Shown piece after piece: positions 1 to 5,684 of a stretch of 6,374 nt of DNA. Position 1 is the first letter of the stretch. Each line of letters opens with the position of its first letter. Origin of the DNA: Balneolales bacterium (lineage in GTDB: Bacteria; Bacteroidota; Rhodothermia; Balneolales; Natronogracilivirgulaceae). Where the stretch lies: NCBI GenBank assembly GCA_007135895.1, contig SLHZ01000168.1, forward strand, positions 1-6,374, in the 5' to 3' direction. The notes under the pieces were generated by a model. That model worked only from the letters and a program-made list of their open reading frames with translations, made no database searches and had not been told where the DNA came from. The position numbers and the translations under genes were made by a program.

Positions 1-287
1 ATAATAAGGACATAACGCCCCAGATCCGGTTCGCTCCGATCTTCAACAATGCCTTCCATATTGGAGGAAAAAACCAGATTACTGATGGGAGATTCGATGA
101 TGACATAGGCCTCATCAGGATGCTCGGTGAAGACGGGTATGCCCCCGGAAGGCCGCTCAATGGGAGAAATGTCCATTTCCCGGAGCTGAGCCGATACGCT
201 CCCGACCAGAATAAGACAACTCATCACAAGTCCCGGAACAAGAAGCTGTAGCGGTTTGAGAGCTCGAAAAATCTGTAGGTGTGCCAT
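1..287 (-). CDS. Exported protein of unknown function, N-terminal part (cut by window edge)
   Basis: The frame is open from an ATG at 287 down to the left edge and gives 95 residues. Residues 1-33 look like a signal peptide: a basic stretch (R8, K11), a hydrophobic core at about 13-31, and a likely SVSA|Q cleavage. The mature start is rich in Pro, Glu and Asp, followed by a beta-rich segment at about 60-95 (DEAYVIIESPISNLVFSSN, then MEGIVEDR and GRYVLI). That pattern recalls the small beta domains that precede PEGA-like repeats in exported Bacteroidota proteins; this is an impression from memory, not a search result. There is no Shine-Dalgarno sequence before the ATG, and no better start lies upstream. 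The gene sits 88 bases downstream of another exported-protein gene on the same strand, so the two may be co-transcribed. The function is unknown and the C-terminus is outside the window. Confidence 0.75.
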   Translation of the reverse strand, partial: MAHLQIFRALKPLQLLVPGLVMSCLILVGSVSAQLREMDISPIERPSGGIPVFTEHPDEAYVIIESPISNLVFSSNMEGIVEDRSEPDLGRYVLI

Positions 288-345
288 TTTGAATTGTGGA
301 TCGTTATGGAACAGGAGATAGGTTGGGACTGCTGTTTTTAAGTGG

Positions 346-373
346 TTGTTATTCAATAAACCTAAAATAACAA
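346..373. repeat. Perfect 8-bp inverted repeat between the two exported-protein genes
   Basis: TTGTTATT (346-353) and AATAACAA (366-373) are exact reverse complements separated by 12 bases. The dyad lies two bases beyond the stop codon of the gene at 376-1362. In the minus-strand transcript it would fold into an all-A/U-rich stem with no following U-tract, so it is a poor intrinsic terminator. It could be a protein-binding dyad, an mRNA-end or processing hairpin, or chance in AT-rich sequence. Confidence 0.5.
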
Positions 374-375
374 GT

Positions 376-1362
376 TTAGAAGATTTCCAGCTCGCCGATT
401 GAAAAAACTTCGGATTCAGGAGTGGCATAGCGGGGCTGCCAGGTTCTCACATGGATCAGGGGACTTTCCTCCTCTCTGAAATCCACGAGCAAAAAAAGGT
501 AGCCGTCATCACTGTAGGTACTCGAACTGTAATACTGCACCAGTGATACCCCATAAATATGTCCCATCCTTGGATGGCGGACAATTTCTATGTCTTCAAA
601 GGTGATCTGTATCCATTCGTTGCGACGGAAAACCCGTTCCAGTCGCTCGAGATACTCGCTTTTTGTAAACTGAAGGTATCGAACCTGTGACTCGAACGGA
701 GAGGATTGTCCGGTCGACTCGACTACATGGCCCACGATGATGAGAGCCTGATCACTGAAAACATCAGTAATGAATGGCAGGTCCCTCCGGTTGTAGGCGG
801 TTCGGAATTTTTCAATGAACCCCAATATATTTTGCCTGCGTTCGACATCGATCTGACTGTCTCCCTGACGCAGCAGGGTGTTGTACCGGTGCAAGGGCAG
901 GGCGATCCGGATATCCAGGAGTTTGCCTTGCGAAGTAAAGAGAACCACCGCTTCTTCAAAGTGATTCTGCCCCTCAGGATCATGCAGTGTCAAAGGAACA
1001 TCACGCATTTCAAAATTACCGTCGCTTCGCTGGGCCACCTTCAGAATCAATGACGTTTCATCTACGTAAAACGGAGCGGTTTCCCACATTTCCTGTACAG
1101 AGGAGACAAACGAAGGATGAGCATATTCAGGATCAAAATCAGGTTTATGGCTATTGACAAAACTGTTATTGATCTCCGAAAAACCGGTTGTGGCAGAGTA
1201 CTCCAAAGATTTTCGCAGATCATGCTCAGAGAAATCAGCAATGAAGACATTAACCGGATTTTGTGCTGCCACCATGCTGCATAGTCCCACTATCAGGGTG
1301 ATAAAAGTAAAGAAAAACCCCTGAATACGAAAACCGATTGAAAAGCAACGCTTATTCGTCAT
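376..1362 (-). CDS. Exported protein with NTF2-like C-terminal region, unknown function
   Basis: The protein has 328 residues. Residues 1-33 form a signal peptide: K4/R5/R12, a hydrophobic stretch at 15-30, and likely cleavage at VAA|Q. The Cys at 28 has no proper lipobox (Leu precedes it), so a lipoprotein is unlikely. Residues 35-170 are a mixed region that I do not recognise. Residues about 175-313 resemble an NTF2/SnoaL-like fold: a helical start (NILGFIEKFRTAYNRRD), then DVFSDQALIIVGHVV, a helix at 233-246 (KSEYLERLERVFRR), then strands that include VRHPRMGHIYGVSLVQYY, DDGYLFLLVDF and HVRTWQP. Similar proteins are, as I recall, common in Bacteroidota next to another exported protein, as here. 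Such folds bind small ligands or act as scaffolds, and no catalytic residue can be assigned. The start is the ATG before the signal peptide and has no clear Shine-Dalgarno. A candidate promoter lies 26 bases upstream. The gene is real by length and signal peptide; its function is unknown. Confidence 0.88.
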   Translation of the reverse strand: MTNKRCFSIGFRIQGFFFTFITLIVGLCSMVAAQNPVNVFIADFSEHDLRKSLEYSATTGFSEINNSFVNSHKPDFDPEYAHPSFVSSVQEMWETAPFYVDETSLILKVAQRSDGNFEMRDVPLTLHDPEGQNHFEEAVVLFTSQGKLLDIRIALPLHRYNTLLRQGDSQIDVERRQNILGFIEKFRTAYNRRDLPFITDVFSDQALIIVGHVVESTGQSSPFESQVRYLQFTKSEYLERLERVFRRNEWIQITFEDIEIVRHPRMGHIYGVSLVQYYSSSTYSDDGYLFLLVDFREEESPLIHVRTWQPRYATPESEVFSIGELEIF

Positions 1363-1388
1363 TTTTCAGAAAGACAGGAAAAACCAGG

Positions 1389-1417
1389 TATTTAGTGACT
1401 ATAACCCTAATGTACAA
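1389..1417 (-). promoter_or_regulatory. Possible sigma-70-type promoter for the exported-protein gene
   Basis: On the minus strand TTGTAC (1417-1412) and TAAATA (1394-1389) are separated by 17 bases, the ideal spacing. The -10 box ends 26 bases before the ATG at 1362, giving a short leader of about 20 bases. The match is partial in both boxes, and in a Bacteroidota-like host the consensus differs, so this is tentative. Its position after the hairpin at 1441-1459 supports separate transcription from the HAD gene. Confidence 0.33.
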
Positions 1418-1418
1418 G

Positions 1419-1433
1419 TATTTTCGGAAAATA
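1419..1433. repeat. Short palindrome just upstream of the possible -35 box
   Basis: TATTTT (1419-1424) and AAAATA (1428-1433) are perfect arms around a 3-base centre. The palindrome ends one base before the candidate -35 box of the minus-strand promoter, where an activator or repressor site would sit. Arms this AT-rich arise easily by chance, so it is only a candidate operator. Confidence 0.3.
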
Positions 1434-1440
1434 GATAACG

Positions 1441-1459
1441 GCTTGTATCAGTCACAAGC
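1441..1459 (-). terminator. Hairpin after the HAD gene, weak terminator candidate
   Basis: GCTTGT (1441-1446) and ACAAGC (1454-1459) pair perfectly around a 7-base loop. A G-T wobble and a C-G pair (1440/1460, 1439/1461) can extend the stem to 8 pairs. On the minus strand the hairpin starts about 20 bases after the HAD stop codon. It is followed by CGTTATCTATTTT, which is T-rich but not a continuous T-tract, so termination would be weak at best. Confidence 0.38.
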
Positions 1460-1478
1460 TGGCTCTTGAAAAATTTCT

Positions 1479-2114
1479 TCAGAGAGAAGCCGTCGGAATA
1501 TTCAAAAGATCCTCAGGTTTTTCGAAAAGAAAATCGGGAGCAAGCTTTTGCAGAGCATGACGATCATTCAAGCCCCAGGTAACGGCGCCAAAACCGGTCC
1601 CGACAGAGCGTGACGCCTGCAAATCCCGGATCTCATCGCCGATATAGAGTGTTTCATGGGGATCCATGCCACTTTTGGCCAGGAGATTGCGCAACTTGTT
1701 GTCCTTTCCGAAAAAGGATGTCCCGCAACGGTACCAGGTGAAATAACCGGCGGTTTGATCCCCAAAAACATGACGTATATTTTTTTCGGCGTTGGAGCTT
1801 AACACCGCCATTGCAATATCCGACCGGTAGAGGGCTTCAAGGATCTCCTTCATGCCCGGAAAGAGATGTAATGAGTGAATTTGACGATTCATCTCCTTTC
1901 GCAGATGCGCCGTGATTAAAGGCATTTTCCACAGGGGTATATCAAGCCGGGACAGCATCTCTTTTGGCTGAAGTCCGCGCAGCTGTTCCCGTTCTTCCGG
2001 ACCGGGGTATCGGAATTTGAATCGCCTGGCGGTTTCCGGCAGGACACCTGCCACCCACCCGAGCGTGTCGGCCAGGGTTCCGTCGAAGTCAAATATCAGG
2101 AAGCGATATGCCAT
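1479..2114 (-). CDS. HAD-superfamily hydrolase, phosphoglycolate phosphatase-like (Gph family)
   Basis: The protein has 211 residues, the normal size for this subfamily, and is cytoplasmic with no signal peptide. All four HAD motifs are visible. Motif I is DFDGTLADT (9-17), with nucleophile D9 and acid/base D11. Motif II is LSSN, with S106 or S107. The motif III lysine is K137 in FGKDNK (K140 is less likely). Motif IV is GDEIRD (159-164), with Mg-binding D160 and D164. A helical cap between about residues 18 and 85 fits cap class C1. The FGK...GDE.RD...A..WG pattern is typical of COG0546 proteins labelled phosphoglycolate phosphatase or pyrophosphatase-like. The family dephosphorylates small phosphometabolites; the substrate cannot be read from sequence. 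The start is secure because an in-frame TGA lies two codons upstream of the ATG. The gene is divergent from the sensor kinase and the first of three minus-strand genes. Confidence 0.94.
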   Translation of the reverse strand: MAYRFLIFDFDGTLADTLGWVAGVLPETARRFKFRYPGPEEREQLRGLQPKEMLSRLDIPLWKMPLITAHLRKEMNRQIHSLHLFPGMKEILEALYRSDIAMAVLSSNAEKNIRHVFGDQTAGYFTWYRCGTSFFGKDNKLRNLLAKSGMDPHETLYIGDEIRDLQASRSVGTGFGAVTWGLNDRHALQKLAPDFLFEKPEDLLNIPTASL

Positions 2115-2224
2115 GAGTCAGAGGATGCGTTTGTGTTATATTTCATGTTCTTGTTGCCAAGATTGCCTATATTATCGACTTAATGGCTTTCTTGCAGCAC
2201 GAATCATGAAACGACAGGTGAAAA

Positions 2225-2251
2225 GATCAATAATTTTGATAAGAATTGATC
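2225..2251. repeat. Perfect 7-bp inverted repeat, candidate operator
   Basis: GATCAAT (2225-2231) and ATTGATC (2245-2251) are exact reverse complements with a 13-base AT-rich spacer, 27 bases in all. The centre-to-centre distance of the arms is 20 bases, about two helical turns, which would suit a dimeric regulator. The dyad lies about 50 bases before the kinase start and covers the possible -7 element. A run of six T follows at 2255-2260, so a terminator-like hairpin on the plus strand is the alternative, but no plus-strand gene precedes it. Confidence 0.5.
2231..2238 (+). promoter_or_regulatory. Possible Bacteroidota-type -7 element for the sensor kinase
   Basis: TAATTTTG matches the TAnnTTTG -7 consensus known for Bacteroidota primary sigma factor promoters. 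No TTG-type -33 element is found at the expected distance upstream, so only half of the promoter is supported. Transcription from here would give a leader of roughly 55-60 bases before the GTG start. Confidence 0.3.
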
Positions 2252-2301
2252 GTCTTTTTTACCATTTCTGACTTCCCGGCCTGAAGGATACTCCCGAAGA
2301 C

Positions 2302-5300
2302 GTGTTAATCCGCAACCCTTATATCTCATTGAGAGGCACTGCTGTTTTTTGCCGGGCACTCCTGTGCCTGGTAGTCCTGTTCCGGATTCCTTCCTTTGCA
2401 GAAGCCGGGATGAATGACAAGACAGGGTACGATTTGCATTTCTACTATTTGTCCACGCCGGAAGGTCTTGCCCAGCACTCTGTCCATGCCGTTGTGCAAG
2501 ATTCCGACGGCTTCATGTGGTTCGGAACGCAAAGCGGACTCAACCGTTATGATGGCTACGAAATGGCCCTGTATCGCTTCGAAGCCAATAATCTGAACAG
2601 CCTCGCCGACAACCACGTGGCTTCTCTTTTTGTCGATAGCGAGAATCATTTGTGGATCGGGACCGTTGGCGGAGGTCTGCACCGGTATGATCCGGACCTG
2701 GATCACTTTCTCCGCATCCAGGGGATTGAGGATGATCCTGCCACACTCAGTGACAACAGCATCTGGTCGATAACAGAATGCCGCGACGGCTACTTGTGGA
2801 TTGCGACCAGCTATGGCCTGAACAAAATGGACCGGAAGTCATTTATAGTCAAAAAACGTTTTTTTCAAATACCCGGTGATGCCGCCGGCGATACAGCCGA
2901 TGATCTCTCCGGTCAGACGACCGGGTTGAGTTCCAATCAGGTCAACGTGGTTTATGCCGACAACCGGGACAATATCTGGATTGGAACATCCGAAGGACTC
3001 GATCGCCTGGACCGGGAAAAGGGTCTGGTACAATACTTCCTGCAAAAAGATCCTTCCCTTCAAGAAATCACGGCACTCAACGAGCCGGTTTTTGTCACAT
3101 CGATTCATGAGGATCATGAAGGGTTTGTATGGGTAGGTACCGAAGGTAAGGGGCTTTTGCAGTTTCGTGAAGATGAGAGTCGTTTCGTGTCACACCGGCA
3201 TGATCCGGAAGATCCCTCAAGTCTGGCGGAAAATCTTGTTTACAGCATATTTGAAGATGCACGGGGTATGCTTTGGGTGGGTACCGGATCGAAGGGCCTA
3301 AGCGTGTATGACCGGAAGAGCAATCGTTTCGAAACCCTGCAGCCTGACCCGGATAGATCCCTTGGCCTGAAAAGCAGCAGTGTTGTAACCATCTACGAGA
3401 GCAGAGATCAAGTCCTCTGGTTCGGGACCTATGCCGATGGAGTTGCTTTTCTGGACCGGGACATTTGGCTTTTTCCCGGGTATTCCGGACAGTTTTTTCG
3501 GCAAAACGGATTCGAAAGCAGTGCGATACGCGCTTTCGCCGAAGATCCTGCCGGACAATTCTGGATAGGTACCGATGGGCAGGGATTACTGCACTTTGAC
3601 CCGGAAAACGAGACGCTGCAAATCTATGATAAGGATCTTGTCTGCCCGATAGAAAGGACGCTCTCTTCCCCATCGGTTCTGGCCCTGCTTGCCGAAAGGG
3701 ATCATTTGTGGATCGGAAGCTACGGTGGGGGGTTGAGCCGGATGGATTTGAAAAGCGGGTGCTTGCACCATTTTCGCCATGAACTGCACAATCCCGAATC
3801 GCTGAGCAGCGATGATGTCTTTGGACTTTACCGTGACCGGTACGGCGATCTGTGGATTGCCACCAACGGCGGCGGCCTTAACCGCATGATTACCGAAACC
3901 GAAACGATCATTCGTTATATGGTCGATCCGGATAATCCCCGTGCCATCAACAATAATGATGCGAGGTCGATCTTCGAGGATCGCCACGGGAACCTTTGGA
4001 TCGGTACCTATTCCGGCCAGCTGACTCTTTTTGACCGGGAAAAGGAAGCATTCCGGTTTTATGATATCAATCATGGCCAACCCTATTATGCCAGTGTGAT
4101 CCAGGTGTTTCATGAGGACCGTCAGGGGCGCTTCTGGCTGGGGACACGGGGTGGCGGACTCAAGCAATACGACCGGTCCCGGATGGAAATTGTCCGTGCC
4201 ATTTCCGTTGACCAGGGTCTGCCGGACAACCTCATTAACGGCATCGTCGAAGACCGGGGAGGTATCCTGTGGCTTGCCACAGAAACCGGTTTGTCACGGT
4301 TCGACCCGGATGTGGGCCATATCCGAAATTATGGGACATCGTCGGGCTTGCCACGCGGCACCTTTGAACCGGGATCATTTCTGCCGGCATCCGACGGATC
4401 GGCTCTTTTTGGGGGAAGCAACGGTTTTACACGGTTTTTCCCGGATCAGATTGAGCTGGGCAAGACGGGAAACCCCGTGGTCTTTTCGGCTCTTTACATC
4501 AACAATTCGCCTTTGAGCGTTGCGCCGGATTCCCGGCTTGAACGCCACATCAACCGGACCGACCGCCTGGTTCTTTCGCATGATGCCCTGATGATATCTC
4601 TTCGTTTTTCAGCGCTCAATTTTTCAGCAGTTCGCAACAACCGGTTCGCATACAAGCTTGAGGGATTTGATACCGACTGGAACTACGTCGGAACTCAAAG
4701 ATCGCTTACCTACACGAACCTCTCCCCCGGAACCTATCGCCTGCTGGTCAGGGCCACCAACAACGACGGATTGTGGGCCGGTGACGTCCGTACCATGACC
4801 GTGACCATACGACCGCCATTCTGGAAAACAGCCTGGTTCCTTGGTTTTTCGGGTTTGCTGACGGTTGTTCTGCTGGCCGGGGCCTACAACTACCGCGTCT
4901 ATGCCATCAAAGAGAGAAGCAGGCTCCTGGAAGCATTGGTCGAAGATCGGACGCGCGAGCTGGCGGAGATCAATCGGACCAAAGACAAGCTGGTTTCCAT
5001 CATAGCCCATGATTTGAACAACGTCTCCTTCCGGATTATCGGGTATGTCCAGCTTATCATGGATGCCCTGGAAGAGAACAGCCTGGAAGATGCTCAAGAG
5101 TTGGGCAAGGGTCTTTTCAAAACAACGACCGGCTTTTCTGACATGTTGAAAGAGCTGCTTGTATGGGCCGGTGCACAGGCCGGAAAGGATACCTTCCGTC
5201 CGGAAAATATCCGCCTGGCAGAAGTACTTATGGAGCAGGTCCGGCGTGATCATCCGAAAGCGGAAAGCAAATCCATACGCCTGGTTCTCTCCATCAGAAA

Positions 5301-5670
5301 AAACCCGGATATCATGGTCTATTCTGATCCGGTCATGCTCTCCGCCATACTGAGGAACCTGATTGACAATGCCCTGAAATTTACCGCCGAAGGGGGGCAA
5401 GTCGAGGTGTTCTACAAAGTCAAAGAGGGAAGAGTCGTGGTTTCGGTGAGGGACAACGGTATCGGTATGGAACAGGAGCTGGTTGACATGATCCTCCATT
5501 CCGGATCGATTCATTCCCGCAAGGGCACGCTCAATGAAAAGGGCATTGGACTGGGACTGACACTCACACGTGATTTCATAGAAAAGAATGGCGGTGTGCT
5601 GACAATTTCAAGTACACCGGAAAAGGGCAGTACTTTTTCTTTCAGTTTGCTGCCCGGTAAAGAGCCATGA
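2302..5670 (+). CDS. Reg_prop/Y_Y_Y sensor histidine kinase (two-propeller periplasmic sensor, no fused output domain)
   Basis: The 1122-residue inner-membrane sensor reads a periplasmic signal and autophosphorylates on histidine. Domains in order: signal peptide (1-35, likely AEA|G); fourteen propeller repeats (about 54-712); Y_Y_Y domain (about 725-838); one membrane helix (844-867); a linker helix with RTRELAEINRTKDKL; HisKA with phospho-acceptor H903 in IIAHDLNN; HATPase_c with N box N1019/N1023, G1 box D1051-x-G1053-x-G1055, and G2 box G1081-I-G1083-L-G1085. HisKA keeps the D-x-x-N pattern (D904, N907) linked to phosphatase activity in this family but lacks the usual Pro after it. The chain ends nine residues after the last ATPase strand, without the receiver and AraC-type domains of classical hybrid (HTCC) proteins. 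The GTG start is the first in-frame ATG, GTG or TTG after a TGA at 2269 and gives a complete signal peptide; the next ATG (M37) would remove it. A GAAGGA at 2283-2288 is a distant ribosome site. No response regulator is nearby. Confidence 0.97.
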   Translation: MLIRNPYISLRGTAVFCRALLCLVVLFRIPSFAEAGMNDKTGYDLHFYYLSTPEGLAQHSVHAVVQDSDGFMWFGTQSGLNRYDGYEMALYRFEANNLNSLADNHVASLFVDSENHLWIGTVGGGLHRYDPDLDHFLRIQGIEDDPATLSDNSIWSITECRDGYLWIATSYGLNKMDRKSFIVKKRFFQIPGDAAGDTADDLSGQTTGLSSNQVNVVYADNRDNIWIGTSEGLDRLDREKGLVQYFLQKDPSLQEITALNEPVFVTSIHEDHEGFVWVGTEGKGLLQFREDESRFVSHRHDPEDPSSLAENLVYSIFEDARGMLWVGTGSKGLSVYDRKSNRFETLQPDPDRSLGLKSSSVVTIYESRDQVLWFGTYADGVAFLDRDIWLFPGYSGQFFRQNGFESSAIRAFAEDPAGQFWIGTDGQGLLHFDPENETLQIYDKDLVCPIERTLSSPSVLALLAERDHLWIGSYGGGLSRMDLKSGCLHHFRHELHNPESLSSDDVFGLYRDRYGDLWIATNGGGLNRMITETETIIRYMVDPDNPRAINNNDARSIFEDRHGNLWIGTYSGQLTLFDREKEAFRFYDINHGQPYYASVIQVFHEDRQGRFWLGTRGGGLKQYDRSRMEIVRAISVDQGLPDNLINGIVEDRGGILWLATETGLSRFDPDVGHIRNYGTSSGLPRGTFEPGSFLPASDGSALFGGSNGFTRFFPDQIELGKTGNPVVFSALYINNSPLSVAPDSRLERHINRTDRLVLSHDALMISLRFSALNFSAVRNNRFAYKLEGFDTDWNYVGTQRSLTYTNLSPGTYRLLVRATNNDGLWAGDVRTMTVTIRPPFWKTAWFLGFSGLLTVVLLAGAYNYRVYAIKERSRLLEALVEDRTRELAEINRTKDKLVSIIAHDLNNVSFRIIGYVQLIMDALEENSLEDAQELGKGLFKTTTGFSDMLKELLVWAGAQAGKDTFRPENIRLAEVLMEQVRRDHPKAESKSIRLVLSIRKNPDIMVYSDPVMLSAILRNLIDNALKFTAEGGQVEVFYKVKEGRVVVSVRDNGIGMEQELVDMILHSGSIHSRKGTLNEKGIGLGLTLTRDFIEKNGGVLTISSTPEKGSTFSFSLLPGKEP
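2461..4437 (+). repeat. Fourteen in-frame propeller repeats (Reg_prop) inside the sensor kinase
   Basis: Each blade carries a pattern close to V-x-x-I-x-E-D-x-x-G-x-L-W-I-G-T-x-x-G-L-x-x-x-D. The marker Trp falls at residues 73, 118, 166, 226, 277, 325, 373, 421, 470, 518, 566, 612 and 657. A fourteenth blade has LFGG at 702-705 in place of W-x-G-T. Spacing is 45-51 residues except between blades 3 and 4 (60), where an insert sits at about 183-211. Fourteen blades fit two seven-bladed propellers, as known for HTCC sensor domains. Confidence 0.92.
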
Positions 5671-5684
5671 GGGTTCATCCGCTT

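Larger units (their letters stand above)
2115..2301. promoter_or_regulatory. Divergent intergenic control region between HAD gene and sensor kinase
   Basis: This 187-base stretch must hold the start signals for both flanking genes. It is more AT-rich than the genes around it. It holds a dyad at 2225-2251 and a TAATTTTG element on the kinase side. For the HAD gene I see only loose candidates (a TATAAC-like box on the minus strand near 2145-2150) with no convincing -35 partner. I see no small gene or structured RNA that I could name. An open frame on the plus strand that enters here from inside the HAD gene reads like antisense noise. Confidence 0.6.

Noticed and set aside
706..1053. 115-codon plus-strand frame opposite the NTF2-like gene
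   Set aside because: It is antisense to a gene supported by a signal peptide and a family-like C-terminal region, and has no domain of its own.
394..1362. Exported NTF2-like protein as a lipoprotein
   Set aside because: The Cys at residue 28 follows Leu rather than Gly, Ala or Ser, so there is no valid lipobox; a standard signal-peptidase I site (VAA|Q) fits better.
2149..2162. Small palindrome CTTG-N4-CAAG in the divergent region
   Set aside because: Four-base arms are expected by chance and do not line up with a promoter box or start codon.
2017..2271. 84-codon plus-strand frame that leaves the HAD gene and crosses the intergenic region
   Set aside because: Its first third is the antisense of the HAD motif I region, and the rest is Cys- and Arg-rich with no domain. 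It ends before the kinase without a ribosome site at its start.
3095..4167. Two open frames of about 192 codons on the minus strand opposite the propeller repeats (3095-3673 and 3586-4167)
   Set aside because: Both are antisense to conserved propeller blades, with composition typical of shadow frames. They overlap each other and show no domain or start signals.
4624..5514. 296-codon open frame on the minus strand opposite the kinase catalytic region
   Set aside because: It lies wholly antisense to the well-conserved Y_Y_Y, HisKA and HATPase_c coding sequence, has no recognisable domain, and has the His/Gln/Arg-rich look of a reverse-frame shadow.
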